Shown: positions 6,556-12,382 of the stretch, piece after piece
Layout of the letters: every line of letters begins with the position of its first letter
Numbering within the stretch: the first letter of the stretch is position 1
Source of the DNA: JAFARZ01 sp035651595
GTDB taxonomy: Bacteria > Actinomycetota > Actinomycetes > Streptosporangiales > Streptosporangiaceae
Assembly: GCA_035651595.1 (NCBI GenBank)
Contig: DASRFJ010000358.1
Coordinates: forward strand, 1-19,094
Direction: 5' to 3'
DNA length: 19,094 bases
Program-made: the position numbers and the translations under genes
Notes under the pieces: model-generated
The model's input: the letters and a program-made list of their open reading frames with translations, nothing else
The model's database searches: none
Told to the model about the DNA's origin: nothing

Positions 6556-7032
6556 TCAGGTCGCGGGCTCGGCCTGGAGCTCGCGGACCATGTCGAGCGC
6601 GTCGCCGATGTGCTTGCCGATGTTCGTCATCGAGTTGAAGACCAGCCGGACCGTGCCGCCGCGGTCGATGACATAGGTGACCCGGCCGGGCACGAAGCCG
6701 AGTGTGGCCGGCACGCCATACACCTTGCGGATCTTGCCGCCCTGGTCGCTGAGCAGCGTGAACGGCAGGCCGTGCTTGCCGGCGAAGCCCGCGTGCTTGT
6801 CCACGGAGTCCGAACTCACCCCGATCACGTCGGCGCCCGCCTCGGTGAAACTCTCGTAGCTGTCGCGGAACGCGCAGGCCTCGGCCGTGCACCCAGTGGT
6901 GTTGTCCTTGGGGTAGAAGTACAGCACGACCACACGGTCGCCGAGCCGGTCGTAGAGGCTAACCTGCTCGCCGGACTGCGATGGGAGGGTGAAGTCCGGA
7001 GCCTTGTCGCCGACCTGGATACCGCGCGCCAT
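6556..7032 (-). CDS. bcp: Thiol peroxidase of the PrxQ/Bcp type
   Basis: Cytoplasmic peroxiredoxin, 158 residues, that reduces H2O2 and organic hydroperoxides with a thioredoxin-type partner. The family pattern is complete: VGDKAPDFTLPSQSG (8-21), then YFYPKDNTTGCTAEACAFRD, with peroxidatic Cys48 and resolving Cys53 five residues on (the CxxxxC of alpha-type PrxQ). GVSSDSVDKHAGFAGKHGLPFTLLSD follows, and length is normal. ATG 7032 is preferred over GTG 7038 because TAGACT (7044-7039) ends six bases before it, suggesting a leaderless transcript; an N-terminal MARGIQVGDKAPDF also fits the family. The gene lies 37 bases downstream of the acyl-CoA dehydrogenase gene on the same strand, so read-through from the aminobenzoyl-CoA operon is likely as well. 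It could detoxify H2O2 from uncoupled flavin monooxygenase turnover (inference). Its end is 18 bases from the convergent pentapeptide-repeat gene. Confidence 0.93.
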   Translation of the reverse strand: MARGIQVGDKAPDFTLPSQSGEQVSLYDRLGDRVVVLYFYPKDNTTGCTAEACAFRDSYESFTEAGADVIGVSSDSVDKHAGFAGKHGLPFTLLSDQGGKIRKVYGVPATLGFVPGRVTYVIDRGGTVRLVFNSMTNIGKHIGDALDMVRELQAEPAT

Positions 7033-7069
7033 TGCCACAGTCTAATCACTCCGCGGCCGCTCGTCTTCG

Positions 7070-8221
7070 TCACAGCTTGCTGCGGTACAGCTCCCGGGCG
7101 ATGATCGTGCGCTGAATTTCCGACGTGCCCTCGTAGATCCGCGGCGCGCGCACCTCGCGATACAGGTGCTCGAGCAGGTGCCCGCGCTGGAGCGCCCGCG
7201 CGCCGTGGATCTGCACCGCGGCGTCCACCACGAACTGCGCGGTCTCGGTCGCGAACAGCTTGGCCATGGCGGCCTGGCCGGCCAGGCGCGCCGCCGTCCC
7301 CGAGTCATACGCGGCGGCGGCCGAGTACACCAGCAGCCGCGCCGCCTGGACCCGGGTCGCCATGTCCGCGAGCAGGTGCGACACGGCCTGCTGCTCCTTC
7401 AACGGACGCCCGAACGCCAGCCGCGAGCCCGCATACGCCACCGACGCGTCGAGCGCGGCGGTGGCCATGCCGACGGCGAACGCGCCGACGCTGGGCCGGA
7501 ACAGGTCCAGCGTGCGCATCGCCACCCGGAACCCGCCGTCGAGGTCGCCGAGCAGGTCCGCGTCCGAGACCGGCACCGCGTCGAACGACAGCGACCCGAT
7601 CGGGTGCGGGCTGAGCATGTCCAGGTGCGACCCGGTCAGTCCGGGCCGGTCCGCGGGCACCACGAATGCGCTCACCCCGCGCGCCCCGGCGGCCGCGGTG
7701 GTCCGCGCGAACACCGTGTAGAAGTCGGCCTCTGGCGCGTTTGAGATCCACGTCTTCACGCCGGTCAGCCGCCAGCCGGAGCCGTCCCGGTCCGCCGACA
7801 GCGTCAGCGCCGCCGCGTCCGATCCGGCCGACGGCTCGCTCAGCGCGAACGCGGCGACCGCGTCCCCCGCCGCGACCGCGGGCAGCCACTTCCGTACCAG
7901 CGGTTCCGGCCCGGACTGAAGGATCGGGTACGACCCGAGCCCCTGGAGCGCGAGCGCCGTCTCCGCCTCGGTCGACTGGGTGGCCAGCGACTCGCGTAGC
8001 AGGCACAAATCGGTGGCGGCGGCCTCCCGCGACAGCGTCCCTTCGTTCAGGCCGGGGAACAAGCGCGCCAGCAGTCCCAGGGACCCCAGCGCCTTGACCA
8101 GCTCGCGGTTGACCTGGCCCGGCTGCCCGGCGTCGGCGACCGGCTTGAGTTCGTTGGCCGCGAGGGCACGGACCCGCGCGGCGAACTCCTGCTGCTCCGG
8201 GGTAAGCGTGAACTGGGTCAT
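7070..8221 (-). CDS. Acyl-CoA dehydrogenase of the aminobenzoyl-CoA operon
   Basis: FAD-dependent acyl-CoA dehydrogenase, 383 residues, expected to introduce a C-C double bond alpha-beta to a CoA thioester and pass electrons to electron-transfer flavoprotein. Signatures: FALSEPSAGSDAAAL (125-139, FAD/substrate contact), GVKTWISNA (154-162), FGRPLKEQQAVSHLLADM (270-287), AVQIHGARAL (335-344), and the catalytic base Glu364 in IYEGTSEIQR. Length and order are normal for the family. The ATG overlaps the TGA of the fused monooxygenase/reductase gene (ATGA), so translation is coupled and the proteins work in the same pathway. The likely substrate is an alicyclic or ring-opened CoA ester made from 2-aminobenzoyl-CoA; this rests on context, not on the sequence of the enzyme. 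The peroxiredoxin gene follows. Confidence 0.93.
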   Translation of the reverse strand: MTQFTLTPEQQEFAARVRALAANELKPVADAGQPGQVNRELVKALGSLGLLARLFPGLNEGTLSREAAATDLCLLRESLATQSTEAETALALQGLGSYPILQSGPEPLVRKWLPAVAAGDAVAAFALSEPSAGSDAAALTLSADRDGSGWRLTGVKTWISNAPEADFYTVFARTTAAAGARGVSAFVVPADRPGLTGSHLDMLSPHPIGSLSFDAVPVSDADLLGDLDGGFRVAMRTLDLFRPSVGAFAVGMATAALDASVAYAGSRLAFGRPLKEQQAVSHLLADMATRVQAARLLVYSAAAAYDSGTAARLAGQAAMAKLFATETAQFVVDAAVQIHGARALQRGHLLEHLYREVRAPRIYEGTSEIQRTIIARELYRSKL

Positions 8222-10530
8222 GACGGGTTCCAGCGGGCGTGCGCGGTGCGGTCCGGCCCGGACCTGATCAGCTCCAGGCGCGGCCGCGGCCCGTCGGTCC
8301 GTCCGGCTGCGGGTCGCCTGCGGCCGGCCGCGAACGGATCGGGCCACGTCGCGCCCGGCCCGGAGTAACCCTGTTCGGCCGCCGCGTGCAACGTCCACTG
8401 CGGGTCGTACAGGTGGGTCCGGCCGAGCGCGCACAAATCAGCACGGCCCGCCAAGATGATTGAATTGACGTCGTCATAAGAAGAGATAGCGCCCACCGCA
8501 ATCACCGCAACTCCGTATTTGGTCCCGATCTCATTGCGGATCCGGTCCGCGTACGGCGTCTGGTAGCTGCGGCCGAACGCCGGCCGTTCCTCGCTCACCA
8601 CCTGCCCGGTCGACACGTCGACACCGGCCGCCCCGTGCTCGGCGAACGCCCGCGCGATCTCCACCGCGTCGTCCGCGTCGTTGCCGCCCTCGCACCAGTC
8701 CGTGGCGGAGATCCGCACGGTCATCGGGCGCTCGGCGGGCCAGGCCGCGCGGACCGCGTCGAACACCTCGAGCGGGAACCGCAGCCGGTTCGCCAGCGAC
8801 CCGCCGTATTCGTCGGACCGCTGGTTCGTCAGCGGCGAAAGGAACGACGAGAGCAGGTACCCGTGTGCGCAGTGCAGCTCGAGCACGTCGAACCCGGCTC
8901 TGGCGGCGGCGGCCGCGCAATCAGCGAACTGTTGCTTGATCAGCATCATTTCCGCGAGGTCGAGCTGCCGCGGCACCTGATTGGCCGGACTATAGGGAAT
9001 CGCCGACGGCCCGCACACTGCCCAGTTCCCCTCGGACAGCGGCTGGTCGATGCCCTCCCACATCAGGCGGGTTGATCCCTTACGCCCGGAATGCCCGAGC
9101 TGGATACCGATCTTCGCCGCGGAATTCGCGTGCGTGAAATCGACGATCCGGCGCCAGGCCGCTTCCTGTTCCGGCGTGTAAATCCCGGCGCAGCCCGGCG
9201 TGATCCGGCCGTCGGCCGACACGCACACCATCTCGGTCATCACCAGACCGGCCCCGCCGAGCGCCTTGCTGCCCAGGTGCACCAGGTGAAAGTCGCCGGG
9301 CACGCCGTCGGTCGCGGAGTACATGTCCATCGCCGACACGACGACCCGGTTGACCAGTTCGAGTTGCCCCAGCTTGAACGGCTGGAACATAGGCGGCCGC
9401 GGCTCGGCCGGCGGGTCCTGGCTCGCGGCAAACCACCGGTCCATTTCCGCGGCGAACTCGGGGTCGCGCAGCCGCAGGTTGTCGTGGGTGACCCGGCGGC
9501 TGCGCGTCATGATGTTGAACGCGAACTGGTGCGGGTCCTGGTCGGCGTACTGGCCGATGTTCTCGAACCATTCCAGGCTGGCCTGCGCCGCGCGCTGCGT
9601 CGACGCGACGACCGGGCGCCGTTCTGTCTCGTACGCCTTGAGCGCGTCCGGCAGGTCCGGCACCTCGTGCAGGCACGCGGCGAGCGCGAGCGCGTCCTCC
9701 ATCGCGAGCTTGGTGCCCGAGCCGATCGAGAAGTGCGCGGTGTGCGCCGCGTCCCCGATCAGCACGACGTTGCCGCTGTGCCAGCTCTCGCAGCGCACCG
9801 TGAGAAAGCTGATCCACCGCGAGTTGTTGCGCAGCAGCCGGTGCCCGCCGAGGACATCCCCGAGGTAATCCTCGGGCAGCAGCTCATCGCCGCCCGCCCG
9901 CCGCCACACGTCCTCGTGCATCTCGAGAATGACCGTGCTGGCGTCACGGCTGTACGGATACCCGTGTACCTGCATGATTCCGGCTGGCGTGTCAAGAACG
10001 TAAAACTTGAACGCGTTCAAAACCAGGTCTGTGCCCAGCCACATGTACCGGCAGTGCCGCTTCTCAAGACTCGGACGGAACGACCTTGGGTTGCTCGTCC
10101 GGGTCGCCGAATTCGCCCCATCGGCGGCGACCACGAGATCGTACGTCACGGCCAGTGTGCGCGCGTCGGGTGCCTCGGTCCGGAACAGCAGCTCGACGCC
10201 AAGCTCCGTGCACCGTTCCTGGAGGATGGCCAGCAGCCGCTTGCGGCTCATCGCCGCGAAGCCGTGCCCGCCCGAGGTGAAGACGGTCCCGCGGAAGTGG
10301 ACGTCGATGTCGTCCCAGCGGGCGAACTCCCGGCTCATTTTCTCGTAGATCGCCGTGTCGGCGTGCTCGATGCCGCCGAGCGTCTCGTCGGAGAACACCA
10401 CGCCGAAGCCGAACGTGTCGTCGGCCGCGTTCCGCTCCCAGATCGTGATCTCGTGCCGTGGATCGAGCTGCTTGGCGAGCGCGGCGAAGTACAGGCCACC
10501 AGGCCCCGCGCCCAGCACGGCGATCCGCAC
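8218..10530 (-). CDS. abmA: Fused FAD monooxygenase / Old Yellow Enzyme: 2-aminobenzoyl-CoA monooxygenase/reductase
   Basis: 770 residues in two domains. Residues 1-375 form an aromatic hydroxylase of the salicylyl-CoA 5-hydroxylase type: GAGPGG dinucleotide motif (7-12), DG at 137-138 in VVAADGANS, and VLIGDAAHTAHFSIGSGTKLAMEDA (256-280). Residues 380-735 form an Old Yellow Enzyme/NADH:flavin oxidoreductase barrel: PMFQPFKLGQLELVNRVVVSAM, QLGHSGRKG (477-485), ELHCAHGYLLSSFLSPLTNQRSDEYGG (551-577) and ALGRTHLYDP. The fusion is diagnostic of the Azoarcus evansii enzyme that hydroxylates 2-aminobenzoyl-CoA and then reduces the ring without a free aromatic product, using O2, NADH and FAD/FMN. 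The last 40 residues are low-complexity. GTG 10530 is chosen because the Rossmann strand starts there and AGAGGTG lies upstream; the frame stays open farther upstream but lacks homology-like sequence. First gene of the operon with the acyl-CoA dehydrogenase. Confidence 0.93.
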   Translation of the reverse strand: MRIAVLGAGPGGLYFAALAKQLDPRHEITIWERNAADDTFGFGVVFSDETLGGIEHADTAIYEKMSREFARWDDIDVHFRGTVFTSGGHGFAAMSRKRLLAILQERCTELGVELLFRTEAPDARTLAVTYDLVVAADGANSATRTSNPRSFRPSLEKRHCRYMWLGTDLVLNAFKFYVLDTPAGIMQVHGYPYSRDASTVILEMHEDVWRRAGGDELLPEDYLGDVLGGHRLLRNNSRWISFLTVRCESWHSGNVVLIGDAAHTAHFSIGSGTKLAMEDALALAACLHEVPDLPDALKAYETERRPVVASTQRAAQASLEWFENIGQYADQDPHQFAFNIMTRSRRVTHDNLRLRDPEFAAEMDRWFAASQDPPAEPRPPMFQPFKLGQLELVNRVVVSAMDMYSATDGVPGDFHLVHLGSKALGGAGLVMTEMVCVSADGRITPGCAGIYTPEQEAAWRRIVDFTHANSAAKIGIQLGHSGRKGSTRLMWEGIDQPLSEGNWAVCGPSAIPYSPANQVPRQLDLAEMMLIKQQFADCAAAAARAGFDVLELHCAHGYLLSSFLSPLTNQRSDEYGGSLANRLRFPLEVFDAVRAAWPAERPMTVRISATDWCEGGNDADDAVEIARAFAEHGAAGVDVSTGQVVSEERPAFGRSYQTPYADRIRNEIGTKYGVAVIAVGAISSYDDVNSIILAGRADLCALGRTHLYDPQWTLHAAAEQGYSGPGATWPDPFAAGRRRPAAGRTDGPRPRLELIRSGPDRTAHARWNPS

Positions 10531-10566
10531 CTCGTCACCTCTTCCGCTTGCGTTCCCCGCATGGCG

Positions 10567-10596
10567 AGCGTATGTCGGTTTGCGTACGGTCGTCAA
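10567..10596 (-). promoter_or_regulatory. Promoter of the monooxygenase/reductase operon
   Basis: Read leftward, TTGACG (10596-10591), an 18-base spacer and TACGCT (10572-10567) form a good housekeeping-type promoter, giving a leader of about 30 bases that carries the ribosome site of the GTG at 10530. Two near-copies of a heptamer, GCGTATG (10568-10574) and GCGTACG (10582-10588), are spaced 14 bases and cover the -10 box and spacer, a possible operator. The -35 box overlaps the GTCAA motif shared with the ligase/crotonase promoter. Confidence 0.65.
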
Positions 10597-10618
10597 TGGC
10601 ACGCGATATGATAAGCGC
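10592..10618 (+). promoter_or_regulatory. Leaderless promoter of the RidA gene
   Basis: TATGAT (10607-10612) is followed by six bases and GTG at 10619, so transcription should start at or next to the start codon. GTCAA-N5-CGC-N-ATAT (10592-10609) matches the promoter at 3545-3562 base for base at its fixed positions and at the same distance from the GTG. The -35 region on this strand is weak, which would fit a promoter needing an activator or control by a bound regulator. Confidence 0.65.
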
Positions 10619-11011
10619 GTGGAGCGAATCAACCCGCCCGAGCTGCCCCGTCCGTCCGGCTTCTCGCACGCGGTCAGCGTTCCCGCCGGCCGGCTCGTGT
10701 TCCTGGCCGGCCAGACCGGGCTCGACGCCGACGGCGCGGTCGTGCCGGGCGGCGTGGTCGTCCAGTTCGAGCAGGCGCTGCGCAATCTGCTGGTCGCGCT
10801 CGTGGCGGCCGGCGGCCGGCCGGGCGACCTGGTCAGCCTGACGATCTACGTGACCGGCATCGAGGACTACCGCGCCAACGCGAAGCAGATCGGCGCGGTG
10901 TGGCGGCGGCTGGTCGGCCCGGACTACCCGGCGATGGCCGCCGTCGAGGTCAGCAGGCTCTGGGATCCGGCCGCGGTCGTGGAGATCGCGGGCTACGCCG
11001 CGGTCGGCTGA
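10619..11011 (+). CDS. RidA/YjgF family enamine/imine deaminase
   Basis: 130 residues, Rid superfamily, soluble and normally trimeric. Family members hydrolyse reactive enamine/imine intermediates and release ammonia. Key features: VSVPAGRLVFLAGQTGLDADG near the N-terminus, FEQALRNLLVALVAAGG, DLVSLTIYVT, and the C-terminal PAMAAVEVSRLWDPAAVVEIAGYAAV, where the Arg of VSRL and the Glu of VVEI correspond to the active-site pair of RidA. In this setting it would deaminate the enamine/imine left after ring reduction of 2-aminobenzoyl-CoA, which contains a 2-amino-cyclohexene group (inference from pathway chemistry). The GTG at 10619 is chosen from the -10 box six bases upstream and from family length; no ribosome site is present. 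It is divergent from the monooxygenase/reductase gene and convergent with the PaaX-type gene. Confidence 0.9.
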   Translation: MERINPPELPRPSGFSHAVSVPAGRLVFLAGQTGLDADGAVVPGGVVVQFEQALRNLLVALVAAGGRPGDLVSLTIYVTGIEDYRANAKQIGAVWRRLVGPDYPAMAAVEVSRLWDPAAVVEIAGYAAVG

Positions 11012-11015
11012 CTGT

Positions 11016-11058
11016 GCTGGCCTACCTCGGCCGAGCTGGGCCGAGCTGGGCTGGCCTA
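11016..11058. repeat. Short direct repeats between convergent RidA and PaaX-type genes
   Basis: GGCCGAGCTG occurs twice in tandem (11029-11038 and 11039-11048). The nonamer GCTGGCCTA flanks it on both sides (11016-11024 and 11050-11058); the right copy includes the stop codon of the PaaX-type gene. This looks like slippage or local duplication. No clear terminator hairpin is present. Confidence 0.6.
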
Positions 11059-11922
11059 GCTGGCGAGCACGCGGCCCACGTGCGCGGCGGCCGGCCCGGC
11101 GAGGCGGGACCTGAGTGCGAAGAACATCTCCGCCGCGCGGACGCCGGCCCAGCCCTCGGGCAACAGCTCGGGTGGCAGCCCCGGGTCCAGGTAAGGGAGC
11201 CTGCGCCAGTCGGTGAGCGCCCGCACGTAGTCGGCGAACGCGGCGCGGTCCGTGTCCGGCGACCCGCCCGGTGTGACGGTGCGGCGGCGCCAGCGCTTCA
11301 GCGCGGGCTCGTGGGAGCGGAGGAACTGCTGGTACTGGCGCTCGAGCTCGTCCAGGTCCCACCACCGGCGGACCTTCTGGGCCAGCTCGCCGAACGCGAA
11401 GTGATTGGCGTGGAACAGGTCGGCATAGGCGTCGAGTCCGAGGCGGCGCAGCATGTCGGCGGTCGTGTCGTCGCGATGGGCGGGCACGATCCAGACGCCG
11501 GGTGCCGCCATGCCGAAGCCGAGCCTGGTCAGCTCGGAGCGCAGCACGTGCCGCCGGTGCCGTTCGGATTCGGGTACGGAGAACACGGCGAGCAGCCAGC
11601 CATCGGCCAGCGTCGCCCGTTCGCGGCGGAAGATCCGCGCGTCGCCCTCGCCCAGTATTGCCACTGCCTCGGTAGACAGCTCGTAGCCCGCCTGGCCGTT
11701 CTGCCGCTTGGATTCGAGGATGCCCCGCCGCTTGAGCCGGGAGATGGCCGAACGCACGGCGGGCTCGTCCACGCGGAGGTCGGCCAGCAGCCGGATCAGC
11801 GACGCCACCGACAGCCAGCCGCCGTCCGAGCGCGCGTACAGGCCGTAGACCGTGACGATGAGGTGCCGCGGGCGCGCGGCAGGAACCGCAGAGTCTTCGC
11901 CCGTTTCTGCAACCGCCGTCAC
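11056..11922 (-). CDS. PaaX-family transcriptional repressor
   Basis: 288-residue cytoplasmic regulator. PaaX, the family prototype, represses phenylacetate catabolism and is released by phenylacetyl-CoA; relatives control other aryl-CoA pathways. Visible: the N-terminal winged helix (PRHLIVTVYGLYAR at 18-31, then LRVDEPAVRSAISRLKRRGILESKRQNGQAGYELS at 49-83), the central domain (DGWLLAVFSVPESERHRRHVLRSELTRLGFGMAAPGVWIVPA) and the C-terminal PaaX domain (FADYVRALTDWRRLPYLDPGLPPELLPEGW). The GTG at 11922 follows TATCGT by six bases, so it is probably leaderless. Adjacent to the aminobenzoyl-CoA genes, the natural effector would be 2-aminobenzoyl-CoA or a later CoA ester (inference). It is divergent from the small-protein/GMC operon and shares a 43-base promoter region containing a palindrome. 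Family assignment is firm; the target genes are not proven. Confidence 0.93.
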   Translation of the reverse strand: MTAVAETGEDSAVPAARPRHLIVTVYGLYARSDGGWLSVASLIRLLADLRVDEPAVRSAISRLKRRGILESKRQNGQAGYELSTEAVAILGEGDARIFRRERATLADGWLLAVFSVPESERHRRHVLRSELTRLGFGMAAPGVWIVPAHRDDTTADMLRRLGLDAYADLFHANHFAFGELAQKVRRWWDLDELERQYQQFLRSHEPALKRWRRRTVTPGGSPDTDRAAFADYVRALTDWRRLPYLDPGLPPELLPEGWAGVRAAEMFFALRSRLAGPAAAHVGRVLAS

Positions 11923-11965
11923 CGGGACACGATAGCAGTGATGCTAATGCGTTAGCGTTCCGGTT
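11923..11965. promoter_or_regulatory. Overlapping divergent leaderless promoters with a 14-bp palindrome
   Basis: Leftward, TATCGT (11934-11929) precedes the PaaX-type GTG by six bases. Rightward, TAGCGT (11953-11958) precedes the ATG at 11966 by seven bases. The palindrome GCTAATGCGTTAGC (11943-11956, five-base arms) covers the rightward -10 box and lies just upstream of the leftward -10 box, in its spacer and -35 region. A protein bound here would control both directions; autoregulation by the PaaX-type protein is the simplest idea. Confidence 0.6.
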
Positions 11966-12382
11966 ATGGCAAGCGTGCTGGTGCGCTTCACCGAGATCGT
12001 GTGCCCGCCCGGTGTCCCGGCGGAGCGGGTCCTGGCCGAATTCGGGCTGCTGCGGGCCGCGCTCCGGCCGGCCGCCCGGCGATTGCTGCTCGCCGCGTTC
12101 GTCGCGTTCGACCAGGGCGCCAGGCTGTATCCGGCGGCGCGGGGCCGGCGCTTCGCCCGGCTGGATGACCGGGTGGCGGATGCCTACCTGCGTGCGGTGC
12201 TCGGCCGGGGCGACGGGGTGGCCGCCCTCGTGGAGCGGCTCAAGGGCGTGATCGTCATGTGCTACTACGAGCTGCCGGAGGCCAAGGCGGCGATCGGCTA
12301 CGAGCCGGAGCCGTACATCGCCATGGTCAGCCGGCGCCGCCTGGAGCGCTACGGCGACCAGATCCGGGCGGCGGAGCCGTGA
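11966..12382 (+). CDS. Small partner protein of the GMC oxidoreductase (gluconate 2-dehydrogenase subunit 3-like)
   Basis: 138 residues. The pattern is an alpha-helical protein with FTEIVCPPGVPAERVLAEFGLLRAALRPAARRLLLAAFVAFDQGARLYPAARGRRFARLDDRVADAYLRAVLG, then LVERLKGVIVMCYYELPEAKAAIGYEPEPYIAMVSRRR. The last part resembles the C-terminal motif of gluconate 2-dehydrogenase subunit 3-type proteins, which accompany GMC flavoenzymes (a helix, then Tyr-Tyr, then a conserved GY). I make this assignment from pattern only. No twin-arginine or Sec signal is visible, unlike many subunit 3 proteins, so the complex is probably cytoplasmic. The TGA overlaps the GTG of the GMC gene (GTGA), so the two are translationally coupled. 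The ATG at 11966 has no ribosome site and is likely leaderless. Confidence 0.75.
   Translation: MASVLVRFTEIVCPPGVPAERVLAEFGLLRAALRPAARRLLLAAFVAFDQGARLYPAARGRRFARLDDRVADAYLRAVLGRGDGVAALVERLKGVIVMCYYELPEAKAAIGYEPEPYIAMVSRRRLERYGDQIRAAEP

Noticed and set aside
9091..10611. Rightward 506-residue reading frame opposite the monooxygenase/reductase gene
   Set aside because: Antisense to a recognised two-domain enzyme, no motifs, biased composition.
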